Position numbers and translations under genes: made by a program. Below are positions 1-20,019 of a DNA stretch of 64,000 bases, piece after piece. Positions within the stretch are counted from its first letter, which is position 1. Each line of letters begins with the position of its first letter. Under the pieces are notes generated by a model, which saw only the letters and a program-made list of their open reading frames with translations, searched no databases and was not told the origin of the DNA. The stretch is from Yponomeuta sedellus (Eukaryota; Arthropoda; Insecta; Lepidoptera; Yponomeutidae), in NCBI GenBank assembly GCA_934045075.1, contig OW203724.1, forward strand, positions 12,573,473 to 12,637,472, read 5' to 3'.

Positions 1-620
1 GCATAAATATTGGACGAAACATGGATTAATTTTGATTGATGACGACATCAAATCAAGTAGAGATGCCTTTTTAGTAAGAGGTCTTTCTACTGGTCTAAAA
101 ATCCTCAGAAAGGAAAACGATTAATAAAAATAAAATTAAAACACATATCGGTTAAACCACATACTCGTACATGGTTGAGTGAAAGGCGGAAAATGGAGTA
201 TTCAAGTCCAGAAAACCGAAGGAGACTACATGGATGTGCACAATTTTGAGAAGTGTTTAAAAAAGAAGAAAAAATCCCAATTAGTTCCGTCAAATTAATG
301 GACAAACCCCATATCATACGTGTCAAATCAAAAAGGCGCCCAACATTATTTTGGTGGAAGGAGGCTATCCGAAACTGGTTGCGCGAATAAGAAACCAAAT
401 TTCAAGAAACCGAAATCAAAGCGAATCCCATAGCTAAAGTAGACAGAGTTGACGGCATCGAAAAACGTGACAGTTTTGCGCCTTCCACCATATCATTGTG
501 AGCTTAACCCGATAGAATTAATATGGGCGCAAGTGAAAAGTTACGTTGGAAGGAATAACAAAAAATACACGACGTGAATTTTTTGTTGGATCACGGTATG
601 GGGCAGAACAGTAGGCGAAA
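1..620 (+). pseudogene. Relic of a DDE-type (Tc1/mariner, DDE_3-like) transposase
   Basis: Read with frameshifts, the plus strand encodes LDETWIN near position 18 and LPPYHCELNPIELIWAQVK at about 482-540. These are the first-aspartate block and the last catalytic block of insect DDE_3/IS630-like transposases. Stops and frameshifts separate the blocks, so no protein is made. Further weak coding similarity (a CYSSVQKELDGII-like stretch) continues to about 840. The left part lies outside the window. A second relic of the same superfamily lies at 15322-15030 on the minus strand. Confidence 0.6.
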
Positions 621-1022
621 TGTTCTAAAAGTAGAAAAACTTCTCTTTACCTGATAGTAGCATAATCTTAAATTGAAGCTTATCTATCACTTTGAAATAA
701 AACCCAAATGAAAAAAAATATACTAACACTACACCAGGTAAAGGGTTAAAAGGGGTTATAAAAAATAGTTGTTACAGCAGCGTACAAAAAGAACTGGATG
801 GGATAATAGATGCGGCCACCGACGCTGTGACAGAACCATTTGTAGGTAATAAACGTGGGCGATTCGGCTAGCAATTCATCACAATATTTTTGCGATGAAT
901 CGAATAAAGAAAATTAATTGAGCATCTAACATCTTTTAATCACATCCCCATCTCTAGATAGTTCACCTATGCATACACAAAGACAACATGGCGCTTTATT
1001 TACATAGTTTACAATTTCTATT

Positions 1023-1213
1023 GCCGGCGACTTAATTTGTTCACATGTGAGGTCACTGCGGAGGCAATTTACATAGTTCACAATTTCTATAGCCGGCAAC
1101 TAAATTTGTTCGCATGTGACGTCACTGCAGAGGCAATTTACATATTTCACAATTTCTATAGCCGGCAACTAAATTTCATCGCATGTGACGTCACAGCAGA
1201 GGCAATTTACATA
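1023..1213. repeat. 69-bp tandem repeat, three units
   Basis: Units start at GCCGGC at 1023, 1092 and 1161, an exact 69-bp period. Each unit carries GCATGTGACGTCAC and AGGCAATTTACATA. A further unit lies at about 2644-2706, beyond the transposon at 1214-2641, so the array was split by that insertion. It gives a short open frame of repeating residues that is not a gene. Confidence 0.85.
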
Positions 1214-2641
1214 CAGTGTATCCGTTCTTAAATGGCAAAACGAGTAAACAAACATGGCTGACCAATAAATTGTGACATTTCATAGTGTTGCTGAAATTAC
1301 TGAATGAATGACGGATTTCATTATTGAATGAATGGAATGAATGAAGTTTAAGTCATAAAATAATCTAAATAATTATGTAATATTAGTATCGCAATCCATC
1401 TGCAACACTGAACTCGACCCATATACCTACAAACTGGGACAAAAAAAATTAAGAAAATTCCGCTATTAAACGTTGGCGGTAATGCTATCTCCTCAATAAA
1501 GAGTTCTTAAGATCGTTATGGGGTAAAGTAGAATCGAAAAACGTGTAGAACATTAAAGATGTTGGACCATTTAAAATGGGGGTTTGTGCTGCGAAAGATA
1601 TTATTTTTAGTTTTTTTTTTATACTGATTTGTAAATTTTAAAAAACCTATTTAGAGGCTAAAAATTTCACCCATGCCGGGATTCGAACCCGCGACCTCTG
1701 GCTATCCGTGCCAGCGCTCTTTCCAACTGAGCTAATGGGCGACTCACCGGCATCAGTGAAATTTCGAACCTCTTTACACTATTCTCTGTATTACGTACAG
1801 GCAGCGACATCTGGCTGTAGTAAAGTCTGGATGGAATTTTTAGTCTCTAAATAGGTTTTTTTTAAATTGTCCTTAGCACGGGTTAGTGCATTAAAAAAAT
1901 AAAAATAGTATAATGACTTGGAGATATTTAGAAAAACTCATCTGGCAACCGTGGCTACAGCAACGTGAAAAAAACTTCTTGCTCGCTGGCTCGGCTGATC
2001 CACTGGCAGTTTTGTATACCGCTTTAAAACTGACAGAATTTCAAGCATGCTCGAAGAAACAGCGGTATAACCCACAGAGTAAAATTTAAAAAAAAAATCG
2101 CCGTATTTTGGGGTGATGTAGTTGCGGTCTAAACCGTTGGGCTCGCAGAAAATAAAAACTGCGGTAAAGAAAACTGGTGGCTCGCTAATGGAACACCCGC
2201 TTAACGTGCAAGGGTTTAGTAAAAAAAACAATCAAACTTTAATTCTTTAATCAATACCCACCGCAATACCTACTCTATTTTGTTATTTTTATTATTCCGG
2301 TGCTATGTGCACTTCTTAAATAACATAACAGCGCAATTTCGTTCATTCGATCTTTCATTCACCTCATACAACCGCATCCCAACACTAAAAAAAATGACAA
2401 ACTAATCTGTGTAGTTTTGCTAACCTGTGATCAGAAAATCAGTGTATTTAGAATTTCGGCAAAAAATCATAGTTTTAATCATAAATTCAGCCAGTTTTCG
2501 GTAAAATATGATGCCCCTGTGTCTTAACTAGTGTCTACAACTAAATGTGGTAAACTACATCGAGTGATGCTTCCGGAATTCGTGTTTTGTGGTCGAGTGA
2601 GGTTTGTTTACTCGTTTTGCCATTTAAGAACGGATACACTG
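1214..2641. mobile_element. Non-autonomous DNA transposon, TA target, about 40-bp TIRs
   Basis: The left end CAGTGTATCCGTTCTTAAAT is repeated in inverted form at the right end (about 2602-2641), and the match runs for about 40 bp without a mismatch that I can see. Both ends are flanked by TA (1212-1213 and 2642-2643). Removing the element rejoins the 69-bp tandem array in register. TA duplication and CAGTG ends fit the Tc1/mariner superfamily. I see no transposase in its 1.43 kb. It contains the tRNA-like foldback at 1638-1890. Confidence 0.85.
1638..1890 (-). repeat. Foldback repeat with tRNA-like core (SINE or MITE)
   Basis: The ends are inverted copies of AACCTATTTAGAGGCTAAAAA. The minus strand between them (about 1745-1672) folds like a tRNA: a 7-bp acceptor, a D-arm with the box-A motif TAGCTCAGTTGG, a 5-bp anticodon stem and a T-arm with box B GGTTCGAATCC. 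The T-stem has a mismatch, position 33 is C rather than T, and no discriminator context is seen, so a working tRNA is unlikely. Related pieces lie at 6244-6540 and 44450-44476. Confidence 0.6.
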
Positions 2642-2643
2642 TA

Positions 2644-3194
2644 GTTCACAATTTCTATAGCCGGCAACTAAATTTGTTCGCATGTGACGTCACAGCAGAG
2701 GCAATCTTACAAAATCATGGCTGATAACGTTTTCATCCGTTCATGTAATACTGTATTTAAAATAGGAGTTTTATATTTTTATTTATTTTGTATTTTTATT
2801 ATATTTTACAGCTTGTATTCATTTTAAGCTTTTTACGCTCTTAGGTTAGGTTGCAATTAGATTATTGACTGGCTCCAAAGTATACTTTTTTGCAGTAATT
2901 TGAATCATCAGTCTACCACTACTTCCTTTGACTATTTTGTCATGATAGTCCGAATGAAATCCTATTAGGAATGAGGCTGCCTATTATTCATATTTCTCAT
3001 TTCGTTATTTATGATATTTCGCGTAGATTTCGGCTATAGTCCTATCACCACCCTGATATATGTACAAACATACATAACCTCACGCCTATCCCAGAGGGGC
3101 AGGCAGAGACCAGGGACTGCCACTTGCCACGATCCTGACAGATCACTGATATATGTATGGATATATTTACTAACGTTGTATTTTATCTTTACAG
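2644..3194. other. Intronic sequence with LINE-tail fragments
   Basis: AT-rich sequence upstream of the first visible Argonaute exon. After the last 69-bp unit it contains a fragment at about 3070-3150 (a GGCAGAGACCAGGGACTGCC block) that repeats the 3' part of the LINE relic at 3752-4033. No exon could be recognised here. The preceding Argonaute exon, with the first catalytic Asp, must lie outside the window. Confidence 0.5.
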
Positions 3195-11848
<8,654 letters not shown>

Positions 11849-11896
11849 ACTTTACTACTGTGTAGGTATAAGCAGGTATATTTGGTGTTTAAAAAA

Positions 11897-11902
11897 AATA
11901 AA
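11897..11902 (+). promoter_or_regulatory. Poly(A) signal AATAAA of the Argonaute gene
   Basis: AATAAA lies 49 nt after the stop codon, and the transposon at 11920 begins 17 nt after it. Cleavage normally follows 10-30 nt downstream, so the transcript end would fall at the transposon border. Confidence 0.6.
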
Positions 11903-11919
11903 CAAAAACAAATAATATA

Positions 11920-14029
11920 CCGTAAAAGGGGGTTAATTGGTACAATTTTCGTATAAAATACTAAATTGTACCAAAACAAAAATTGTTGTGGCATTTTAAT
12001 CGTAAAGAAATAGCAAATCTGACTATTGGCTTTAATTATCTCTTACCAGAATCAAAGCACTATGCATAATTTTGGAGCTGTAGAGTTTTTTCGTCGTCCT
12101 TCCAAATATCGCTTGTATGGGGCTTTTTGGAAACTGATCGGTTTTGGCCCAGTTTTTCTTATTTTTCTCTAGCTATTTCAATTATAACTATCTTGGCGAT
12201 ATTTGGATTAAATAAAGAAGGTATATACTAATGCTGTGTAATAATATTATTTCGTAAAACCTACATTTTCTTACCGAAATCTACTCAAACAGAAAAATAG
12301 GATTTATACTTCACAGAAACTTTAGGGGCTAATTGGAAACTAAGCCAGTACAATAGTTTAAAAGAATACTGACGATTAATGCGATAATTGGAAAATTTAA
12401 GGGGAAGTAGCAGTAATTTTATAAAATTATATTCTTGGGACTATACACGCAAAGAAAATTGTATTTATGAAATGAAACGAAAATAGTCTTTACAGTCTTG
12501 TATTACAATTTAGTGAACAAAATACTCAATACAAAAGGATATCAAACATTAAAAACACTTAATTAAACGAGCGGACAATTTGTCTTATAAAATTAACGAG
12601 TAATTACAGGCGGACAATTGGTCTTTTAAAAATCTATAAGTAAACAAAAGCCATTATAAATCGAGATAAAACTTATATAGGTATAACTTTGTATTTCAAC
12701 ATAAATATTAAGAATTTTTAGACAGCCAATTAAATAAATGATTGTCAAATTGGGATTCAGATTAGAGAAGATACTATTTGCCCAAAAAAATCGTATGTCT
12801 GATGTGGACTGTACACAAACTATTGAAACTAAAAGTAATTTACAAACCACAGATTAAATCAAAATAGTAGGTATATGTGAATGATATATATAGTATTTGA
12901 CAGTCCTGAATGATCAACGTCATCTACCTCAACTGTTAGAACTACATTTCCATTTTTCCATCGAGTTAGTAATTTACAACATTTGTTTACAAATTAACTA
13001 TGACCCTGTATAAGTAACTAAAAAAGAAATAAATATTATAGGTAGTACAGTCAAGGACACGATGCAATACCGATTTTTGTTCAACACTCGCACTTATGCC
13101 GCGTGAAATAAGAACTGCCCTGGGGTATCCGTCGCTGTCGCCGACTGTGCCTATCTGTCAAATAAACATTTATTAAGGCACTTTCGTCCAAGAACTGAGA
13201 GTTGCGCTCTAACGTTAGGGTTCCACCTGCGTCTTAACGCGTTTTTCTCTTGCCTGCCTGCATAAATCTGTCCTGTCATGTATGTCCCGCGCCGATTAAC
13301 GCGTTTAGATACAGGTGGAGCAGTGTAAGCACTAATAAAAAAACACAAAAATCAGTCTAAAAATAAACCTTATCACCTTCACAAAGTTTCCAGAGATATG
13401 GGTTTATAGATGAAAGTTTCAAATCAATTCGCTTCATGATAGATAATCTGAATTAAATATATATAAATATATCAGATCAGTACCTACAAGAGGTTAAAAA
13501 GGTTAAAACAAATAGTACTGACACTTAAATAAGTCAAAATAAGCCGTCGTCGGGGCTAATTGAGAGAGCATACCTATGTGGTTGAAGCATAAAAATAGGA
13601 ATACATCCGGGGTTATTTGGAAGAAACTACCAAATCGCCTTCCAAATAGCCCCATCCAGGAAAAATAAAGAAAAATAGCGTCTAAGCAGAGCTACAAATA
13701 AACTAAAACTATGATTAAAATCACTGGAAAACGAAAGCAAAATGAGTATGAATGGTTTTCACTCACCTTCAAAAAGTTAAGTTCTAGGCATGGAAGTAAA
13801 AACACTAGAATTTTTGTCGAAAAAACGGCCTTTTTCATAAAAGTTTTCGTGACTCCAAACACACGTGAGTAACCTCAAATTCATCGCAGACAAGTAGTAG
13901 ATAAAAAGGTTATGCCAGTAAAAAAAAAACTGACGCTGCGTTCAGTTAAAAAAAAAATAGATCACTTCCAATCTTTCATTTCATTCAAACCAAAAAGCCC
14001 CGTTGATTGAAAATAGCCCCCTTTTACGG
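11920..14029. mobile_element. Non-autonomous TA-target DNA transposon at the Argonaute 3' end
   Basis: The ends are CCGTAAAAGGGGG and CCCCCTTTTACGG, each flanked by TA (11918-11919 and 14030-14031). The interior is AT-rich, with several variants of a GGGGCTAATTGG motif (about 11930, 12325, 13552, 13608) and no transposase. TIR style and TA target resemble pogo/Tigger elements such as the one at 15823. Sequence around 13050-13340 is less AT-rich and may be a second nested repeat. Confidence 0.8.
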
Positions 14030-14031
14030 TA

Positions 14032-14583
14032 ATTATAAAAAAAAATAACAACTACTTATCTGTGCAAAAAAAAACAGTCTGTAAGGAATCAGTAAGATCT
14101 TCCTTGCACAATGCATTCTTCAATTATATTTTTATGACAATGTATAAATTATGAAATATTTGTCCAGAAACTTTGTACTTCTATGTTTTGTAAACTTTAT
14201 TTAGTAATTAAAATGTTACAAAATATAATAATCAAACAATTGTATTCGTAGTCATAAGTTGGTAAATAATAACTAAGGCGGTTTTACATACGCAAAACGT
14301 TTTACATCCTAGGAGAAACAAAGGAACTAAAACTTATATTATAAAAATAAGTGTAAAACTCGTTTTTGTCGTTTGGTTTTGATAAATATAATGTTTAGCT
14401 GTCAAAACTTAATGGGCATGCGAAGTTTCGTGTCTGTCTTACTAACCGTTGAGGATTATTTTTATCATTTCAGTGGATTGACATCGGAACTGAATAAGCA
14501 AGCATCATTTGAAAGTCGTAAGTTTACAGGAAGTGGTGAACCACGTCCTGTAAATTTTACCACTTTACAATTAAGCACCTATA
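14032..14583. other. Intergenic sequence, nothing recognised
   Basis: AT-rich. A 71-codon frame at 14373-14588 has no family resemblance and ends in the next transposon. Confidence 0.4.
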
Positions 14584-15709
14584 CCTGAGCCAAATTCGAT
14601 AACGAATGGCGATAAACAAACCGTTGCTAGGCAACGACTTGTTTACACCTAAAAGGCAGATGTTAACAACCTTTTCTAGAAATCATTTTCAGACAATCGT
14701 TCCTCCGAATGATAATCGTTCCTCCTACTAATGTAAAATGCTTATTTATGTTTATGATTTTATAGTGAAAGGCTTAACAGATTTGAATATGACATATGAC
14801 CACACTGAAATATGAAACACATATTTAACAAACATCTACGCGAGCCATGCCGCATGATTTTCCTAATCGTTTAAGCAAAAAACATACAAACTCTGCAATT
14901 GTATAATATTAATAAGTACCTATAGATGCTACTATGAAAATGAGGAGATTGGGACCTACGGCAAATATTGCAATAAAAGAAAGTTCTTTGTATATGTATA
15001 TTTTTATTCATATGTTCACACTAATAATCACTGTCACTGGCCAAAGAGGAGGATGAATTTGTGTCTACGGAGACTTGAATTATAAATTCATCAATGACAT
15101 TATTCATTACACCATCAAATTCGGCGTTTTCTTCTCATCTTTAATTACGTGTTCAACACAACGTTGCCATGCTGCTGGAGTAATTTTACTTATTGCCTCA
15201 TCTAACAGGACCTTTATTTAGTTCGGCGATTTAAAAAGTTTTATTTTTGGCAGCAACATGGCCTTTTATTTGCCCCCATATGATTTCTATCGGATTTAAT
15301 TCACAATGATATGGGGGCAATCTATATTTTTGTCTTGTGCCATTTTGTCACACATACATGTTATATACTTATGCCATATACACGTATTGACAAACGACTA
15401 AACTTCACTTGTTGGCATAAAATAAATTTCCCAAAATGTTTGTCACACCTGAATTTCGTCCATGTTTCTTTTTCTGTAGGGCTGTCGCGTAAAATTAATG
15501 TCGATTTTTTTTATAGTTTTTCGAAATAACAAGGTAATATGCATGTTAGTCAGTGATTCTAGTTAAATATGCTACAATAGGAATTGTTAATAAATAGTTA
15601 GCAAGTAAAAGGCTATAATCATGTAAACAATAGAAGATTTGTAAAACGTGAGTTGTGATAACCCTAAATCGGTTTGTTTACCTCTATTCTTTATCGAGTT
15701 TGGCTTAGG
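14584..15709 (-). mobile_element. DDE_3-type DNA transposon relic with about 44-bp TIRs
   Basis: The left end CCTGAGCCAAATTCGATAAC matches the inverse of the right end (CCTAAGCCAAACTCGATAAA) over about 44 bp with scattered mismatches. TA flanks both ends (14582-14583 and 15710-15711; TATA may be shared). It carries a transposase C-terminus on the minus strand. Confidence 0.75.
15030..15322 (-). pseudogene. Transposase C-terminal fragment (DDE_3-like)
   Basis: The minus strand reads LPPYHCELNPIEIIWGQIK (from about 15322), then after a stop LLDEAISKITPAAWQRCVEH, and ends with an acidic Ser/Asp-rich tail. It has the same catalytic C-terminal block as the relic at 482-540. The N-terminal two-thirds is missing. 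Confidence 0.7.
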
Positions 15710-15822
15710 TATAAGTAAAGTATTAAAATTTTGAAAACTGCTTGATTCTAACCAAAACTTACATGAAATGAATGAAACTTCATGTGTGGTTTTGGTTGGT
15801 CACTTATAACTATATAGAAGTA

Positions 15823-18706
15823 CCGTATTTTGGTCCTACTTTGCTCCAAACTTGTAATTTATATAACTACGTGTAAACGTTTTGTTGCTAAATTGCTATT
15901 TAAGTTTATATTGTTGATTTGACGCTTCGGCTACAGCATTTCAATCATAAAACTTTAATTTAATAGCGTTTTAATTTAAATATAAAACCATTATTTAGGA
16001 GCAATGTTACCCGTCGAGTTGGGAAACTGCTCCTAAATTTTATTTCTACTGTAAGTCGGTTCTTATTAAATTTGGAGCAAAGTAAAACGCTTAATACTAT
16101 AACTATGCTCCAAACTAATTTGAGGAAATATCAATTGACACTTCTATAGTATTCCAAGGGGCCAATATAAATAAAAATATATAATTAATCGTTAAAAAAT
16201 CACTTTATTTTACTCTAATCAGTGCTCATAAGGTAACAATCAGCCTTTTATTCATTATTCTTACAGCTATAAAAGAAAACAAAACAAAAATCTGCTCTAA
16301 AACATAAACTCTTCTAATCCAAATCAACAAGATAATCTTAAACTAATGAGTTCACAAGTAAGGTTTTCTTTGAGAAATTAGAACCCCCAAATCTGATCGA
16401 GTTCAGGCACCGAAAAAAAATCCCGACGTCCAATTTTTTTAGGCGGATCAATACATTCCACTACTTCCTCCCAGTCATAACGGATTTCATCCTTTGGCTT
16501 AGGCCATTTCCAAAATTTTATGGACCGTTTCATTGAGGATATGTATGGTCCTTCTTTACCAATTTTGGTTATTACACCTGGAAAAACTTCGCCTTCATAT
16601 CTAAAAGCCACAAATTGACCTACTTCTTTTACAAGTGGCTTAAAATTATTAACTTTAGCAGGCTCTGGATCTACAGATTCTTCTAAGAATTCAGCGAGTG
16701 TACAATCATCTGAGGAATTGTGAATAGAGAAGCCATCACTTTCTGCATAAGTACTTTCACTATCGCCTCGACGGCGCGAAGGACGTTTTGAAGTGGAAGG
16801 CTGAGTTACATCTTCATTTTCTTTGTCGTTTGCAAGAGTGTTTAACTCCTCAGTGACACTTTTCCCAGGAATAATGTTAAGTTTTGTCCGTCGCTTCCTC
16901 GTGTTGACTCCTTTCGTCCATTCTAGTCTCCTTGCTTCAAGTGTTTCCAAAAAGGAATCTTGTAACGCGTCTTTGTCGATAGGTTGTGGCAATCTCGCCA
17001 ACAATGGTGTGTCGTCAATAGGATAAATCCCACATTTTTGAAACCTGATTTCAAGTTTTGTTCGCGATTCTTTTCTATATCAGCGATAAGTTTAGTCAAT
17101 AAAACTGGAAAACTACTCTTCTGAATAACAGCTTCGCGATTGCCTTTTGTGCTAGCCTTCCACTCAGAGAGAATGTTTCTCCATGCCACTTTCATTGGCC
17201 TGAAGAAGGCGACATCCAGTGGCTGGGTCAAATGAGTGCTGTTGGGAGGAAGGCACACAAACCTAACATTGTTTTTTTCACAGGCCTGGAGAACATCAAC
17301 AGAAATATGGCACGACAAATTGTCACCAATTATGACTTTAACCCCTTCTTGTTTTTTTAGTCTTGGTAGGATAGTGGTAAAAAACCAATCATTAAATAGA
17401 TTCCGAACCAACCGGAAAGGCTACAGTTATATCTGGTGCCTTTTGTGCCGTTTTCTGTCCAAGTGTTCCATAATTGTTTGGCTTTGTAAACCACGTACGG
17501 TGGTAATAATTCTCCCATCGCATTACCAGCAAACATAATAGATGTCGAACTTTTAGAAGTGTTTCTTATTTGCTCGGGATATTTTGTGCCTCGCTTAGTT
17601 AAAATTTTTCTCTGACCAGGGTCATCCGAGAGGTTAGTCTCGTCAAAATTCCAAATGTTTTCAGGTGGCACATCTTTGACCACCTCTGTCAAATTCTGGA
17701 TGTATTATTTGAGGGTGTCCTGATCAACAGCAGCTCTATTGCGTTTAATATTCGAAGCGAATCTTTGTGATAAGGACGGATTTCTTTTCAAAAAACGACA
17801 CCCATTCTATCCCAGGATAATTGTCTTTAAACTTGTTTACTCTACGGCCAATTTTATCTAAATATGATTTTATCACGACTCTAAGATCCAGTGTAGTCAA
17901 AGGAAAACCATATTGGCTTAGATTTTCGATGCAAGATACGAATGTTCTTTCTTCTTCCACAGTAAATGTGGTAGGGGCACCGGGTGGTCTAGATGATTTT
18001 CGTGATCTTAAAAGTCTTAATTTGTTTATGATTGTCCTGCGTGGAATACCATATTATTCACTTGCCTTTCTCTGGGTCAAAGAAGAGTTTTCTATTGAGG
18101 CTAGACATTCTCTCAAAGTCTCATCTGTGTAGTTTTTATAGTTTCTTGATGCTACTTTTTTTTTATAATTTCTTGGCATGATACCTGATGAACAAAACCA
18201 ACCAATTACCAAATTAAATTAAGATAATATAATAAAGAAACTAAACACAATAGTTGCGATTGTATAACGGGGTAACTTTGCACCTGGAGCATAGTTACCC
18301 CGCCACATGGAGCATAGTAGGACCGAGCATTAAGAAGAGGTTAGTTTATGATAGTATTAAGAGAAATAATGAAATACTATCGATTATGGATAGAAGATTA
18401 GATGTACAACTACACTGAAATGTTCTTACCCCAATTTCCTCTTTTAATTTTGACATGGATGCGGATTTTCCCAGGATATTTTTTATTTGCTGTAAGCTGC
18501 GCCACCATACGATAACCGCTGACAGTCGAAAAAAATGGCGGATTAAAAAAATTCTATATCAGTGTTGCCATTATAATGATACTTTTACCGATTTCGTTAA
18601 AAAATGGTCAGTTACTTAGAATAAATTTGCCATACACACGAGAAAATATTTATCCGAGTTTGGAGCATAATTACCCATGCAGGAGCAAAGTAGGACCAAA
18701 ATACGG
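15823..18706 (-). mobile_element. pogo/Tigger-like DNA transposon
   Basis: The ends CCGTATTTTGGTCCTACTTTG and the inverse CAAAGTAGGACCAAAATACGG are at 15823 and 18706. TA flanks both (15821-15822 and 18707-18708). Its 2.88 kb hold a minus-strand transposase with DDE_1 motifs. Further copies of the GGAGCA/TAGTTACCCC motif lie inside the right end (about 18295-18320). Confidence 0.9.
16378..18179 (-). pseudogene. pogo-like transposase, broken
   Basis: It starts at ATG 18179 (MPRNYKKKVASRNYK, with a psq-type helix-turn-helix) and runs to a stop at 16378. Catalytic DDE_1 blocks are present: NFDETNLSDD (about 17640), IIGDNLSCHIS (about 17325) and LPPNSTHLTQPLDVAFF (about 17220). The C-terminal part has an YEGEVFPGVI...WKWP module. 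A stop codon in the N-terminal HTH (about 18052) and frameshifts near 17790, 17700, 17410 and 17030 break the frame into pieces, so it is inactive although recent enough to read through by eye. Confidence 0.88.
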
Positions 18707-18708
18707 TA

Positions 18709-19418
18709 ACGAATAATATTTGCGCATTGAAAATTAATGGTTTCATGTATTGTTTGATGAACAACACGAGTAGGGGAATGTTTCATAGAAAAAAAAATTA
18801 TAGTTTACTACGCAAATAAATATATCTACCTATGACTATTTGATGTACATTGCTAAGTCTAGTAACTCTTGTATGCCACGATACCACGATAGTTGTTATC
18901 GCTCGTTTTCGCGTTAAACGGTACAAAATAATGTTACTATGAGAAAACACCCGGATTGACTAGTAGGAAGACCATTTATCCAGGCCCAAGAGTCACGGCT
19001 TTAGTTATTCCGGAAATCAGGTGTAACGAAATAAGGGTAAAATGCATTATTGCAATCTTCCCTAAAAAACGTGTCAATGTAATTGGATATTCGCGATAAG
19101 TTTTATCTCCCGACTAACACACGTTGTAAAATGATGATCAGGAAGGCCTAAATGCTCCCCGTGGTTTCTTATCTTATCAAAAAGCAATTTAGTGCTACAC
19201 CGCTTCTTAATAAGATAAGAATGTTGTTCTGTCTGCGACGTATGACTAAATGATTTGGTAGCTTAGAAAAAATAACACCGGAGGCTATGAGTGATGAGAA
19301 TTAAGCTGTTATCATATGGATATATATGTATTTGAATGTAGTAGTGAACATGGACTATTAATAGGCTGGCAGACTGTTCGCTATTTCTTATGGTGAGGTC
19401 CGGATTTTATCTATCCCT
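18709..19418. other. Intergenic sequence, nothing recognised
   Basis: AT-rich, no open frame of note, no clear repeat ends. Confidence 0.4.
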
Positions 19419-20019
19419 AATCCGCTATTTGACTCTCCTTTCAAGTAAGTCTTAAATGATAAATATCACTTCCACTAGACCAAAACATATTTTAGTATAT
19501 TTTTTGAGGACCTAAAAGCAACAAAAAAATATATTTTAAAACTTTGCTTTGCTAAATAGCCAAAAACGCGGTTAGCCATTTTTGTCTATGGTTTGAAGAC
19601 CTGAAGACTTGTAAACAAAGTTTGACAGTCCATATCTGTTAGTGATCTGTGAGGATAGTGAAATAACAGCAACGCAACCATGATTTCATCGAGTTTATAT
19701 GCAAAATATAGCAATTATCATTATTGCATTGTTCGAGAATGCAAAACACATGTCAATAAAGACAAAGAAGGGAAGTTGTGGATCCGTGTGACATAAACAT
19801 ACGAAAACTTGCCTAAAGAGTCCCCGATACTTTATCGACAGAAACTCGGGTGTATTTACGTAAAGATCACTTTGATGTAAGCCCTATAATAATCAATGTC
19901 CACTGGCTCTGGCTGACAGATGTTTGTTTACAAACCAAAGAATGCTTTCAACAGTCTTTGGTGGATAGCGTTTTCACCTCATTTTCGCGTCAAATTTGGT
20001 ACGAGTCAAGTAGCGGATT
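19419..20019 (+). mobile_element. THAP-carrying MITE, copy 2
   Basis: It has the same ends as the copy at 5376-6081 (AATCCGCTATTTGACTC and GAGTCAAGTAGCGGATT) in opposite orientation. The plus strand at about 19725-19880 reads CIVRECKTHVNKD, then a stop, then YLRKDHFDV: both N-terminal Cys and the final His are kept, but the third Cys is Arg. The two copies thus lost different zinc ligands. Confidence 0.75.

Noticed and set aside
1037..1231. Repeat-protein frame
   Set aside because: Translation of the 69-bp tandem repeat.
1672..1745. Functional tRNA gene on the minus strand
   Set aside because: T-stem mismatch, C at position 33, and the sequence is embedded in a dispersed foldback repeat, so it is tRNA-like only.
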